A DNA stretch of 64,000 nucleotides from an uncultured Chlorobiaceae bacterium. Lineage in GTDB: Bacteria > Bacteroidota > Chlorobiia > Chlorobiales > Chlorobiaceae. The DNA lies in contig CAIJPS010000090.1 in NCBI GenBank assembly GCA_903822595.1, positions 1 to 64,000 on the forward strand, read 5' to 3'. The notes under the pieces are model-generated. The model was given only the letters and a program-made list of their open reading frames with translations, ran no database searches and was not told the DNA's origin. The stretch's first letter is position 1. The number at the start of each line of letters is the position of its first letter. The translations under genes and the position numbers were made by a program. Shown in pieces: positions 1 to 8,970 of the stretch.

Positions 1-938
1 ATCCTGAAGTAGTCTTTTTCAGTTGTGATCAGGCTCAACCCTTTGGTCTCTGCTTTATTGCGTATAGCGTTGATTTTCAGGGTATTATAGGGCTCATGAT
101 CGCGGAAAAAACGGTGTGCTGCGATGTTGACTCCCTCTTTTTTGAGGCTTTCCAGAAAGCTTTCAGGTGAAGAGATACCTGCAAAGGCGAAGGCGTTGAT
201 GTTTTTCATGGGTATAGTCTCTTCTGATGAGATACATTCGCCTGAAAAACAGACCAGTTCTGCAGTTTTGACGCGGGCTTTTATAACTGGCCGCCCGTGT
301 TTTTCAAGTTCTTTTTCTATAGCATCAGCTTGTTCGGGATCGTTGATTTTATTCAGCACAATCAGGTCTGCTCTTGAGATGTTTTTCAGTGGTTCCCTCA
401 AGCGTCCTTCTGGAAGCATTTTCGCATTGAAAAAAGGTTCTGATGCATTGACGACTGCGATATTGAGCACCCTGTCGATTTGGCGATGCTGGAATGCGTC
501 GTCGAGGATAATAACAGAGGGGAGCCTTCCGGCGAAGTGTTTTGCAAGATACTTTACGGCCTCTTTTCGTTTTTTTGCGACAATGACAATCGCATCGGGG
601 TTGTTCCATGCGAGCATTGCGGTTTCGTCACCGGACTCTCTGCTGCTGATCAGTACCTTTTGACCGTCGGAAACAAGTTGTACATCTTTTGATTCCCGCC
701 GATATCCTCGTGAGACGATGGCTGGTTTACATCCGATTGAGAGATAGAACTTGACTACCCAGTCAACAAGGGGAGTTTTTCCAGTACCGCCGACAGAGAG
801 GTTGCCTATTGAAACAACAGGAATGGGTGATCTCCAGGCTTTGAAAAGATGTCGGTCAAAAAGTGCATTGCGAAGCTGCACGATAACCTGGTAGAAAAGA
901 GCAACGGGTCTAAGGAGTATGGAAAATGGGTTATGCAT
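1..938 (-). CDS. lpxK: Tetraacyldisaccharide 4'-kinase LpxK (3' end outside window)
   Basis: LpxK phosphorylates the 4' position of the tetraacyldisaccharide-1-phosphate precursor of lipid A at the inner face of the cytoplasmic membrane. Reading the minus strand from the ATG at 938 gives an open frame of 312 codons that runs off the left edge. It starts with MHNPFSILLRP and has a membrane-associated N-terminus, then a Walker A loop in the LpxK form (SIGNLSVGGTGKTPL, about residues 43-57), an SRGY segment just after it, and an LDDAFQHR segment typical of the family. The protein is normally about 340-350 residues, so only a short C-terminal piece is missing. The start overlaps the stop of the upstream acyltransferase gene by 8 bases (ATGCATAA), so the two are probably translated together. 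Confidence 0.93.
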   Translation of the reverse strand, partial: MHNPFSILLRPVALFYQVIVQLRNALFDRHLFKAWRSPIPVVSIGNLSVGGTGKTPLVDWVVKFYLSIGCKPAIVSRGYRRESKDVQLVSDGQKVLISSRESGDETAMLAWNNPDAIVIVAKKRKEAVKYLAKHFAGRLPSVIILDDAFQHRQIDRVLNIAVVNASEPFFNAKMLPEGRLREPLKNISRADLIVLNKINDPEQADAIEKELEKHGRPVIKARVKTAELVCFSGECISSEETIPMKNINAFAFAGISSPESFLESLKKEGVNIAAHRFFRDHEPYNTLKINAIRNKAETKGLSLITTEKDYFR

Positions 939-1539
939 GGTCGAGCTGAATTGAGAGTTTTTTTGCATACGATCGGAGCTCTTCTTCGCTGGTAAATGCA
1001 GGAAGATCAATGAGCTGGAGTTTGACGGCTGTTTTGCTGAAAGGTTTTGGAATTTCAAAATGGTCCCAGCTTTTGAGCTTCCAGGGGTTTGCATAGCTGA
1101 TATCTGCAAAAAAAAGTGGATAGCGTTTCTCCGATGCTAACCGCAAGGTGCCGAATTTGAATTGTCTGGCAGGGCCGCGTGGCCCGTCGGGCGTGATAGC
1201 TATAATAGCACCTCTCTGCAGCGCATTTTGCATGGTACGTTTGACTTCATCTCCTCCTTTTGAGCTTGATCCGCGGATAAGCGAAAAATCAAGTCGTTCA
1301 AGCGTTTCGGCAAGAGCCGTTCCGTCTTCGGACATGCTTACCACGGCGGTAATTTTTTTCCCGGGAAAGAGTGTCTGGGCAAGAAGCCAGCCGGTGATCA
1401 TTTTGCCGTGCCAGAAGGTGATGATGGCTGTTTTTCCGGGAAGTTCGATTTGGGGGGTTATCGATATCCGCAGGCTTGCATGAAGAAGTTTCAACGCAAT
1501 GGGAACGATATGGCGGAAAATCAGGGGGGAAAGCGGCAT
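931..1539 (-). CDS. DUF374 lysophospholipid acyltransferase family protein
   Basis: A 202-residue protein of the DUF374 family, related to glycerolipid and lipid A acyltransferases. Visible family motifs are WHG (43-45, replacing the usual HX4D-type block), SEDG (70-73), RGSSSKGG (89-96) and TPDGPRGPA (116-124). The N-terminus is hydrophobic and amphipathic, as expected for a membrane-surface enzyme. Its stop overlaps the lpxK start, which supports a role in adding an acyl chain to the lipid A precursor; no separate LpxL is visible in the window. The exact acyl donor and acceptor cannot be read from the sequence. Family assignment is firm, and substrate is inference from the neighbour. Confidence 0.88.
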   Translation of the reverse strand: MPLSPLIFRHIVPIALKLLHASLRISITPQIELPGKTAIITFWHGKMITGWLLAQTLFPGKKITAVVSMSEDGTALAETLERLDFSLIRGSSSKGGDEVKRTMQNALQRGAIIAITPDGPRGPARQFKFGTLRLASEKRYPLFFADISYANPWKLKSWDHFEIPKPFSKTAVKLQLIDLPAFTSEEELRSYAKKLSIQLDHA

Positions 1540-1554
1540 AGGTGTTGAAAATAA

Positions 1555-1583
1555 TTGACAATCAGGGAACTTGCCGATACAGT
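1555..1583 (+). promoter_or_regulatory. Possible sigma-70-type promoter upstream of purD
   Basis: TTGACA (1555-1560) is followed after exactly 17 bases by TACAGT (1578-1583), a perfect -35 with a four-of-six -10 hexamer. It lies in the divergent spacer between the DUF374 gene and purD, pointing at purD, about 130 bases upstream of the ATG. Green sulfur bacterial promoter consensus is poorly defined, so this is only a candidate. Confidence 0.28.
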
Positions 1584-1684
1584 AATAATTTTTTTAATTA
1601 TTTATTTTATTTTTCGTGCATTATATACTGGTTCTCTGCTCTGGAGAGGGGTACAATTTAACAAACCGTGCCGATAAACCACAG

Positions 1685-1699
1685 TGTCAAATTGTGACA
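1685..1699. promoter_or_regulatory. Short inverted repeat just upstream of purD
   Basis: TGTCA-AATTG-TGACA is a perfect 5+5 base inverted repeat ending 13 bases before the purD ATG. The position would suit an operator overlapping the ribosome-binding area, but no regulator family can be named and such short repeats arise by chance. Confidence 0.22.
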
Positions 1700-1712
1700 A
1701 ATACCTGTAGAA

Positions 1713-3002
1713 ATGAAAGCTATGAATGTTCTGATCATAGGGAGTGGTGCCCGTGAACATGCCATGTGTTACTTTGCAGCACAGAATGAGGGGGTGCAGA
1801 GGGTTTTTGTAGCACCCGGGAATGGCGGTACTGCCTTGATGGGAGGGAAGGTTTGTAATGTATCCCTTACAGCGGTAGCGCTTGACGATCTGCTTCAGTT
1901 TGCTCTGGATAGCGATGTCGATTTGACCATCGTCGGTTCGGAGGCTCCGCTTGAACTTGGTATAGTGGATCTCTTCCGTCGAGCGGGTAAAAAGATTGTC
2001 GGTCCCACACAGGCTGCTGCCCGTCTTGAGTCAAGCAAGGTATTTTCCAAGGAGTTCATGCAGCGCCATCATATTCCTACTGCCGGGTATCATGTTTTCC
2101 ATGATGCGTTTTCCGCCAATGCTCATATTGAGTCCACGTTGAAGCACTATCCCCAGGTGATCAAGGCAAGCGGGTTATGCGCCGGAAAAGGGGTTTTTAT
2201 TGTTTTTGACAAAGAGCAGGCAAAGAGTGTAATCAGGGAGCTCTTTGAAAAGAGGATTTTTGGGGATGCGGGAAATGAGGTGGTCATTGAGGAGTTTTTG
2301 CCGGGTGAGGAGGCGAGTGTTTTTGCCCTGACGGATGGTACACGGTACCGGCTCTTTTTGTCAGCCCAGGATCATAAACGTATTGGCGATGGGGATACTG
2401 GCAAGAATACCGGCGGTATGGGTGCCTATGCTCCTGCGCCGCTGGTGACACCTGAAGTGATGCAGAGGGTTGAGGAGCTGATTATTCAACCGACACTGAA
2501 AGGGATGCGGGATGAGGGTTCTCCATATACGGGATTTTTGTATGTTGGCTTGATGATTAACAGGGGAGAACCCTTTGTTGTTGAGTATAATGCGCGTATG
2601 GGTGATCCTGAGACACAGGTGGTACTTCCCCTTTTAAAAAGTGATTTTATTACAGCTCTTCAGGCAAGCGTTGAGGGTACACTTGATGACGTGCCTTTCG
2701 AGATGCATCGGAGATCTGCGGCAACGGTCGTCATCGCCTCCGGTGGCTATCCAGATCATTACGAAACCGGTAAAGCCATCACTTTTGCCGATGAGCTTTC
2801 TGTCCTTGATGGTTGTCTGGTGTTTCATGCTGGAACGGCTTTGGACGCGGGACATCTTACTACTTCGGGTGGAAGGGTTTTTTCGGTTACAGCGCTTGGG
2901 GAATCGCTCCGGGAGAGTATTGATCGGGCCTACAGAGCGGTTGAAAAGATCGGTTTTGAAGGGGCTGTTTATCGTAAGGATATAGGGGCAAAGGCACTTT
3001 AA
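1713..3002 (+). CDS. purD: Phosphoribosylamine--glycine ligase PurD
   Basis: GAR synthetase, the second step of de novo purine synthesis, joining glycine to 5-phosphoribosylamine with ATP in the cytoplasm. At 429 residues it has normal family length. The N-terminal nucleotide-binding loop GSGAREHA (10-17) is the PurD signature. An ATP-grasp core follows, with ASGLCAGKGV, an EEFLPGEEASV segment, QDHKRIGDGDTGKNTGGMGAYAP and the metal-binding VEYNARMGDPETQ block. The start chosen (MKAMNVLIIGSG) could alternatively be the second Met three codons on. The gene is preceded by a 173-base divergent spacer and followed 20 bases later by a JAMM-domain gene that probably shares its transcript. Confidence 0.96.
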   Translation: MKAMNVLIIGSGAREHAMCYFAAQNEGVQRVFVAPGNGGTALMGGKVCNVSLTAVALDDLLQFALDSDVDLTIVGSEAPLELGIVDLFRRAGKKIVGPTQAAARLESSKVFSKEFMQRHHIPTAGYHVFHDAFSANAHIESTLKHYPQVIKASGLCAGKGVFIVFDKEQAKSVIRELFEKRIFGDAGNEVVIEEFLPGEEASVFALTDGTRYRLFLSAQDHKRIGDGDTGKNTGGMGAYAPAPLVTPEVMQRVEELIIQPTLKGMRDEGSPYTGFLYVGLMINRGEPFVVEYNARMGDPETQVVLPLLKSDFITALQASVEGTLDDVPFEMHRRSAATVVIASGGYPDHYETGKAITFADELSVLDGCLVFHAGTALDAGHLTTSGGRVFSVTALGESLRESIDRAYRAVEKIGFEGAVYRKDIGAKAL

Positions 3003-3022
3003 TTTCAGTCAATGGATATTCT

Positions 3023-3454
3023 ATGAAACTACCCAGGCGTCAATTCGAAATCATTCAGGAGCAGGCGTTTCGGGAGTTGCCCTATGAATGTTGCGGGCTC
3101 TTGGTCGGAATACAGAATAGTGATCACAGGGGAAACGTAGAGAACACGGTCTATGAGGTTGCACCCTGCAGGAACTGCCTCTATTATGGCCGGGAGCAGG
3201 GCTTTGAGATTGCCCATCAGGAGTATCTCGATGTGGAGCGTGAAGCAGGGATGCTTGGTTATGAAATTATAGGCTCTTATCATTCCCATATCAATTCCCC
3301 GGCTCTTCCTTCATTGCATGATGTTGATTTTGCACGATCGGGCCATACCCTCCTGATTATTTCATTGATGAATGCGCAGCCAAGGGAGGTGACGGCATGG
3401 CTCAGACGGGAGTCAGGAGGCTTTCATCAGGAACAGATCCGTGTGGTTGAATAG
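3023..3454 (+). CDS. Stand-alone bacterial JAMM/MPN metallopeptidase (Mov34 family)
   Basis: A 143-residue single-domain zinc peptidase of the JAMM class. The full metal motif is present: Glu22 in PYECCG, then H87-x-H89-x7-S97-x2-D100 in the segment HSHINSPALPSLHD. Family relatives remove C-terminal extensions or cysteine adducts from small ubiquitin-like sulfur carriers (ThiS/MoaD/CysO type) or cut at Gly-Gly, but no such partner gene is adjacent. It sits 20 bases after purD and 90 bases before carB. Catalytic competence is supported by the intact motif. The substrate is unknown. Confidence 0.9.
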   Translation: MKLPRRQFEIIQEQAFRELPYECCGLLVGIQNSDHRGNVENTVYEVAPCRNCLYYGREQGFEIAHQEYLDVEREAGMLGYEIIGSYHSHINSPALPSLHDVDFARSGHTLLIISLMNAQPREVTAWLRRESGGFHQEQIRVVE

Positions 3455-3544
3455 TTAGCGCCGGCTTGGGGGAGAAGAACTCCTTAAATATTTTGTACAT
3501 TACCTTTTTTTAAGCTTAGTCAAGTATTAAACCCCCTGAATAAC

Positions 3545-5023
3545 GTGCCAAAGCGGGAAGATATAAAGTCTATTTTAGTGATTGGTGCCGGTCCTATTGT
3601 GATCGGCCAAGCCTGTGAATTTGATTATTCCGGCACTCAGGCGTGCCGCGCCCTTAAGGAGGATGGGTACCGGGTTGTGCTGGTAAACAGTAATCCGGCC
3701 ACCATTATGACCGATATAGAATTTGCTGATGCAACTTATATTGAGCCGATTACTCCGGAATATGTGCAGAAAATTATAGAGCGGGAAAAACCGGATGCGC
3801 TTCTGCCGACGATGGGCGGTCAGACGGCACTGAACATTGCGGTCAGCCTGGCCGAATCAGGTATTCTTGAGCGTAATGGAGTTGAACTGATTGGTGCGAA
3901 GCTTCGTGCGATCCGAAAAGCTGAGAATCGTGAGTTTTTCAGCGATGCCATGAAAAAAATCGGCCTTGAAATGGCCAAAGGTTTTTTTGTCCGTAATGAA
4001 AAAGAGGCGAAAGAGGCGCTCGAAGAGATAGGACTTCCGATTGTCATTCGTCCGTCATTTACGCTGGGCGGAACCGGAGGCGGATTTGCAGAGACAAAAG
4101 CCGACTATTATGATGCCGTTCGGAGGGGACTTACCGAAAGTCCAATCAGTGAAGTGCTTGTAGAGGAGTGTCTGACGGGCTGGAAGGAGTATGAGCTTGA
4201 GGTTATCCGCGATCTGGCGGATAATGTCATTATTGTCTGCTCTATCGAAAATGTCGACCCAATGGGGGTGCATACTGGTGACAGTATTACGGTTGCTCCG
4301 GCGCAGACGCTTACTGACCGTCAGTATCAGGAACTCAGGGATGCCTCAATCCGCATTATCCGTGAAATCGGTGTCGAGACGGGCGGGAGTAATATCCAGT
4401 TCGCCATAAATCCTGTGAACGGGCGTATCGTAGTCATCGAGATGAATCCTCGTGTGTCGCGCAGCTCAGCGCTTGCCTCAAAGGCTACCGGTTTTCCGAT
4501 TGCCAAGGTGGCAGCCAAACTTGCCGTAGGGTACCGGCTTGATGAAATTCTGAACGATATTACCAAAACAACACCGGCCAGTTTCGAGCCAGCCATAGAC
4601 TATTGTGTTGTGAAGATTCCTCGCTGGGATTTTGAAAAATTCAAGAACGTTGATGCCCGCCTCGGTGTGCAGATGAAGTCGGTAGGTGAGGTCATGGCTT
4701 TTGGACGAAATTTCAGGGAAGCGTTGCAGAAATCGCTTCGTGGACTTGAAATTGGTCGTGCAGGGCTTGGCTCCGACGGCAAGGATGTCATGAATGTTCT
4801 GGCTATGACTCCTCAGCAGAAAAAGTTTGCCAAGGAGGATATTCTTGAAAAAATCAGAATACCAAAAGCTGATCGGATGTTTTATCTGCGTTATGCTTTC
4901 CAGGCCGGGGCAACCATCGAAGAGGTGCATCAGTCGACCGGTATTGATCCCTGGTTCCTTGACAACATTCTCCAGATTGTTGAGCTTGAAGAGCAGCTCA
5001 GGGAACTGGCAACAGCAGTCTGA
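3545..5023 (+). CDS. carB: Carbamoyl-phosphate synthase large subunit, N-terminal half only (medium subunit, CarB1 type)
   Basis: This 492-residue protein covers only the first half of a normal CarB (about 1,070 residues): the ATP-grasp domain that makes carboxyphosphate, plus the start of the oligomerisation domain. It opens with the CarB block [20 protein letters not shown] and contains the GTGGG-type loop ([13 protein letters not shown]), [14 protein letters not shown] and [18 protein letters not shown]. It stops cleanly at a TGA after the helical domain, with trpC starting 8 bases later, and no C-terminal carbamate-phosphorylating half follows. The break therefore looks like a split gene, as in some archaea and Aquifex, whose partner is elsewhere. 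Start codon is GTG. Confidence 0.93.
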   Translation: MPKREDIKSILVIGAGPIVIGQACEFDYSGTQACRALKEDGYRVVLVNSNPATIMTDIEFADATYIEPITPEYVQKIIEREKPDALLPTMGGQTALNIAVSLAESGILERNGVELIGAKLRAIRKAENREFFSDAMKKIGLEMAKGFFVRNEKEAKEALEEIGLPIVIRPSFTLGGTGGGFAETKADYYDAVRRGLTESPISEVLVEECLTGWKEYELEVIRDLADNVIIVCSIENVDPMGVHTGDSITVAPAQTLTDRQYQELRDASIRIIREIGVETGGSNIQFAINPVNGRIVVIEMNPRVSRSSALASKATGFPIAKVAAKLAVGYRLDEILNDITKTTPASFEPAIDYCVVKIPRWDFEKFKNVDARLGVQMKSVGEVMAFGRNFREALQKSLRGLEIGRAGLGSDGKDVMNVLAMTPQQKKFAKEDILEKIRIPKADRMFYLRYAFQAGATIEEVHQSTGIDPWFLDNILQIVELEEQLRELATAV

Positions 5024-5031
5024 ACGGGGTT

Positions 5032-5802
5032 ATGAGCTATCTGGACAGGATACTTGAGGAGAAAAAGCGGGAAGCAGGGGAGCTTGCCAGGGAGCATCCC
5101 GCCCGGCGCTATGGTGAATTGCAGGGCTCTTTGGCGGTGACCCGTGATTTTACTGCTGCGCTCCGGCGGAGTGGCGGAGGGTTAAGGCTTATCGCCGAGA
5201 TCAAAAAAGCTTCTCCTTCACGAGGGCTTATTGTCACCGATTTCAATCCCGTTGCCATTGCAAAACACTATGGGGAGCTTGGTGCTGCGGCCTATTCGGT
5301 GTTGACTGACCGTACCTTTTTTCAGGGTTCAAACGACTATCTTCAGATGGTGAGTCGTTCATTTTCTCTGCCGGTATTGCGTAAAGATTTTATTATTGAT
5401 GAGTCCCAGATTTTTGAGTCACGTTTGATCGGAGCGGATGCCATTCTGCTTATCGTGGCTGCTCTTGATGCGTCTCAACTTGGCGATTACCTGCAGTTGG
5501 CTGAAGCCATTGGCCTGCATGTTCTTGTGGAGGTGCATGACCGCAAGGAGCTTGACAGGGCGATTGAGAAGGGTGCGGCCATCATCGGGGTCAACAACCG
5601 GGATCTGCATGACTTTTCCCTCAAGCTTGAGACCTCACGGTCACTTCGTCCCTTTATTCCTTCAGACGTTGTTGCCGTTTCTGAAAGTGGCATGAAAAGC
5701 TCAGCCGATATCGCCCTGATCGATCGAGCATTGTTTGATGCCGTGTTGATCGGTGAAGGGCTGCATACCAGTTCTGAGCTTCGCGGGATTACCTGGTCAT
5801 AG
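5032..5802 (+). CDS. trpC: Indole-3-glycerol phosphate synthase TrpC
   Basis: Closes the indole ring of tryptophan from CdRP by decarboxylative cyclisation. The 256-residue TIM-barrel protein starts MSYLDRILEEKKRE, has the catalytic block IAEIKKASPSRG (beta-1 with lysine), a second lysine in VLRKDFIIDE, the NNRDLHDF strand and the phosphate-binding SESGMKS and LIGEGLH segments. Length is normal and it is not fused to TrpF. It lies 8 bases after the split carB gene rather than in a trp operon. The last 14 bases overlap the 3' end of the convergent rpe gene. Confidence 0.96.
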   Translation: MSYLDRILEEKKREAGELAREHPARRYGELQGSLAVTRDFTAALRRSGGGLRLIAEIKKASPSRGLIVTDFNPVAIAKHYGELGAAAYSVLTDRTFFQGSNDYLQMVSRSFSLPVLRKDFIIDESQIFESRLIGADAILLIVAALDASQLGDYLQLAEAIGLHVLVEVHDRKELDRAIEKGAAIIGVNNRDLHDFSLKLETSRSLRPFIPSDVVAVSESGMKSSADIALIDRALFDAVLIGEGLHTSSELRGITWS

Positions 5803-6454
5803 CCCTGATCTTTGCTGCTGTTTGTGCCGGATTGGCCGCCTTGAAAAATGCGGTACCGGCAATCAGTGCATCAGCTCCAGCCGAGACTACCTCCTGGGCA
5901 TTTTCTTCCGTTATGCCGCCATCAATGGCAATGACCATCTCTGGATTCAGTTTCAGACGCATCTCATGGAGCTGACGGATTTTTCCAATTGATGAGGGTA
6001 TAAATTTCTGTCCTCCGAAACCGGGATTGACCGACATCAGAAGGACAAGATCAAGATCCGGCAGGATGGCATCAAGGGTTGAGAGCGGTGTTCCTGGATT
6101 GACTGAGACGCCGGCTTTTGCTCCAAGGCTTTTGATGAACTGAATGGTGCGGTGCAGATGCGGACAGGCTTCCTGGTGGACAGTGATCTGGTGGGAACCT
6201 GCCTTGATGAACTCCTCGATATAGCGGTCTGGATGGGCAATCATCAGATGGGTGTCGATAATCATTGAGGTGCACGATGCAATTGCCTGTACGATAAATG
6301 GCCCGAAGGTGATGTTGGGGACAAAGTTGCCATCCATGATGTCGCAGTGCATCCAGTCTGCTCCCGCTGTTGTTGCGAGCGCTATGGATTGTTCAAGCCG
6401 GGTGAAGTCAGCCGAAAGAATTGATGGGGCAAGAAGCGTGGAGGGTGCTGGCAT
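5789..6454 (-). CDS. rpe: Ribulose-phosphate 3-epimerase
   Basis: Interconverts ribulose-5-phosphate and xylulose-5-phosphate in the non-oxidative pentose phosphate pathway. Since this organism type fixes CO2 by the reductive TCA cycle, its role here is pentose supply rather than a Calvin cycle. The 221-residue TIM barrel shows SILSAD (about 12-17), the metal and catalytic block HCDIMDGNFVPN, DTHLM, HQEAC, MSVNPGFGGQKF and AIDGGI, all diagnostic for Rpe. Its 3' end overlaps trpC tail to tail by 14 bases. A gene for an outer-membrane barrel protein ends 44 bases upstream and may share the transcript. Confidence 0.96.
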   Translation of the reverse strand: MPAPSTLLAPSILSADFTRLEQSIALATTAGADWMHCDIMDGNFVPNITFGPFIVQAIASCTSMIIDTHLMIAHPDRYIEEFIKAGSHQITVHQEACPHLHRTIQFIKSLGAKAGVSVNPGTPLSTLDAILPDLDLVLLMSVNPGFGGQKFIPSSIGKIRQLHEMRLKLNPEMVIAIDGGITEENAQEVVSAGADALIAGTAFFKAANPAQTAAKIRAMTR

Positions 6455-6498
6455 GATGGTACTCTTGTTATCGTGAAAAAAATAATCCGGTTAAATAA

Positions 6499-8700
6499 TT
6501 AAAAAGCTTCGCCAATTCCAAAATTGAAGGTGTAGTCACTGATGTTCAATGTTGAGAGACGCCATGGCTTCGCTTCAGCCGGATCATGGAGTTTATAGGC
6601 GAAATCAAAACGGAAAGGGCCTATGGGCGAGCCTATACGCAGTCCGATACCGGTGTCCCAGGCGAAGTCTCTCGTCAGGGAGGCAAAATTGAAGCCGTAG
6701 GGTCCGTTTCTGTCCCAGATGTTTCCGATATCAGTAAAAATTGTTATTCCTGAAGGTTGATTGAAGAGGGTGAAAAATTTTTTCCGGTATTCCATATTGA
6801 GTTCAAGCTTGACATCTGCGCCAAAATTAGCCGCTGCTTTGCTCACACTCCGCCCCGGTCCGAGGGTATTGAAAAGCCAACCCCGCATACTGTTTGTTCC
6901 TCCAGCATAAAAACGGCGCTCTTCGGGAGTTGTTTCAGCTTTTCCGTATGGCATCATCCATCCGATAGTTCCTCTTCCTGCAAGTTGGCTTTGAGGAGTG
7001 ATGTTTTTTGCAAAACCCAGGTCGCTTTCAGTTTTTACATACTGAGAATAGGTTGTACCGAATATCTGGGGATTTTGGTCGGTGAATCCGCTGTAGCTTT
7101 TCGTGTCAAAATATTTATCGATCAACCAGGCAAGACTGCCGGATTCTTCAAGAAGCAGGTTCAGGTTCCAGGTTGTCTGATCCGAAGGGGTGTGCAGCCG
7201 GTTTGTGGTGTTGTAGCGAAGCCGGAAGGTCTGGTTGACATGGGTTTCAAGAAGGCTGTCAATTCCGGCGTTGACAGCGGCTTCATTGGATGGGTTTATG
7301 CCGATATTGTTTGCAAGATCGGTTTTAAAAAGCTGTTTGAAGCCTTTCAGGGAGTCTTTTTTTACCCATTCAAATTCAAAAAAATCAAAATTCAGGCGTG
7401 ATGAGGGGTTCAGGCGGGCGCTGTACGTTCCACGGACCAGTCCGTTTTTGTTTGAGAGCAGCACTGGCAGTTTTGTAGCTGCGTATTCAACAGTGGTTGC
7501 ATAGAAATTGCCGGGTTTTTTGAGAACGGGCATGACAAGGCTGCTTTTAAGGCTGAACTCATAAGGAATAACCTTGGCGTACTGGCCTGCGTCAAGGTTT
7601 TGAAGCAGTTTGTTGTTGTTGTTGGCTTGGGTACCGTATTCGGTTGATGCATGGAGTTGTTCGGCTCCGCCGAGCAGGTTATTGTTTTCATAGGCCAGAG
7701 AGGTACCAAAAAAAAGGGATCCGTAACGGTTGTCGACAAGTATTTTTGGTTCTATCTGGTGTTTGGGTGCAGTTTCAAGATGGATGGTAGTGTAGAGTTT
7801 GTCGGCGTGTACCGAGTCAGGGCTGATATAAATTGAAGAAAAAAGATTGGTTGCGCCAAAATTTTGCAAGGTGCGCTGTTCAAGACTTTTGCGGGTAACG
7901 TTCCCTGGCCGGTATTCGATGGCTGAGGTGATCAGTCGAGAAGAGATTTTCTGATTTCCGAAGATTTTCCCGCTGATGTTTTCATGTGTAAATGTCTTTG
8001 CTTTCAGCGCGGTGTCGCTTTTAACGGTATTGTGTACCACCGCATTGATTGGTCCATATTGCAGTTGTTTTGGAAGCTTGAGTTGAAAGAGGAGGCCAGT
8101 ATGAGTTCCAACAGTATCAACCTTGATGCGGATACTGTCTTCATGAAAAAAGGTAAAGCCGTACTCCCTGAAAAATGAGATAGTGCGATCCCGCTCTTCA
8201 ATCAATCGCTCAACGGAAAAAATATCATTGACGTTCAGCCGTTTTTTGTTGAGATAGTCTGTTTTGAGTTTTGCGGGAATATTTTCAAGTCCTTCATAGG
8301 TGACAAAGTCAACTTTTGAGGGCTCTTTTTCATGGATGTTGATGTCGATGTTTACTTTCCTGCCATTGTTTTTCCGGATAATGGAGGTGTCAACGTTGGC
8401 AAAAAAATAGCCTTTATAGGTATAGAGTTTCTTGATGAGGAGGATGTCTTTTTCGAACTCCTCCAAATTGAATGGCTTGCGTGCCCCTCCGAAGAGGCCA
8501 AGTCCAAGAAAGGATCGGTGTTCGGAGGTGACAATGATCAGGCGAAGTTCTTCTTCACTGATCGATTTATTGCCGCTGAAATGGATTTTTCCAACATAGG
8601 GCGATAAGGCTGTACGCCCCTTCACCGGGCTGACTGACTGACTCTGTACCGGAAAGGCAAAGAGCAGCATAAGTGCGATAAGAGTGAATGCTTTTGCCAA
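6499..8700 (-). CDS. BamA/TamA-superfamily outer membrane protein with POTRA domains
   Basis: A 733-residue Omp85-type protein. The N-terminal signal peptide (MAKAFTLIALMLLFAFPVQS) is followed by about three POTRA repeats (roughly 35-345; the first begins YVGKIHFSGNKSISEEEL) and a 16-strand surface-antigen barrel. Conserved barrel features include RFYAGGTNSMRGW (the lid-lock RG loop) and a C-terminal aromatic end (YTFNFGIGEAF). Three rather than five POTRA units suggest a TamA-like translocation/assembly factor instead of the main BamA. It follows the small DUF2795 gene by 19 bases and precedes rpe by 44. Family is certain; the TamA reading is inference from length and repeat count. Confidence 0.88.
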   Translation of the reverse strand: MAKAFTLIALMLLFAFPVQSQSVSPVKGRTALSPYVGKIHFSGNKSISEEELRLIIVTSEHRSFLGLGLFGGARKPFNLEEFEKDILLIKKLYTYKGYFFANVDTSIIRKNNGRKVNIDINIHEKEPSKVDFVTYEGLENIPAKLKTDYLNKKRLNVNDIFSVERLIEERDRTISFFREYGFTFFHEDSIRIKVDTVGTHTGLLFQLKLPKQLQYGPINAVVHNTVKSDTALKAKTFTHENISGKIFGNQKISSRLITSAIEYRPGNVTRKSLEQRTLQNFGATNLFSSIYISPDSVHADKLYTTIHLETAPKHQIEPKILVDNRYGSLFFGTSLAYENNNLLGGAEQLHASTEYGTQANNNNKLLQNLDAGQYAKVIPYEFSLKSSLVMPVLKKPGNFYATTVEYAATKLPVLLSNKNGLVRGTYSARLNPSSRLNFDFFEFEWVKKDSLKGFKQLFKTDLANNIGINPSNEAAVNAGIDSLLETHVNQTFRLRYNTTNRLHTPSDQTTWNLNLLLEESGSLAWLIDKYFDTKSYSGFTDQNPQIFGTTYSQYVKTESDLGFAKNITPQSQLAGRGTIGWMMPYGKAETTPEERRFYAGGTNSMRGWLFNTLGPGRSVSKAAANFGADVKLELNMEYRKKFFTLFNQPSGITIFTDIGNIWDRNGPYGFNFASLTRDFAWDTGIGLRIGSPIGPFRFDFAYKLHDPAEAKPWRLSTLNISDYTFNFGIGEAF

Positions 8701-8719
8701 GCATGAATCCCGTTTTATT

Positions 8720-8947
8720 CTATGTTAATGGCTCTTCATCACCGTAGCCAAAGTCTTCGTCGGTAGGATAGTCGGGCCATATCTCGTCAAGACTTTCATA
8801 CATTTCATCGCTTTCCGGCAAGTCAAGCAAATTGTCGATCACCTGTTGGGGGGCACCACTCCTGGTTGCGTAATTAATGAGTTCATCTTTTGTTACAGGC
8901 CACGGAGCATCAGCTATATGACGGGCAAGGTCTAAATTCCAGTACAT
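8720..8947 (-). CDS. Small DUF2795 protein
   Basis: A 75-residue acidic protein. Residues about 17-45 (PVTKDELINYATRSGAPQQV and the helix after it) match the pattern of DUF2795, a short helical domain in which YA.R.GA and V...L..LP are conserved. The C-terminal third is rich in Asp/Glu (DEIWPDYPTDEDFGYGDEE) and probably disordered. No biochemical role is established for the family. It lies between an M23 peptidase gene and the Omp85 gene on the same strand with short spacers, so it is probably co-transcribed with envelope genes. Confidence 0.8.
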   Translation of the reverse strand: MYWNLDLARHIADAPWPVTKDELINYATRSGAPQQVIDNLLDLPESDEMYESLDEIWPDYPTDEDFGYGDEEPLT

Positions 8948-8970
8948 ACTATGTCGATTGAGTTATTCAG

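Noticed and set aside
124-663. 179-codon plus-strand open frame at the left edge
   Set aside because: It lies antisense to lpxK, whose minus-strand translation has clear kinase motifs; the plus-strand product has no recognisable features.
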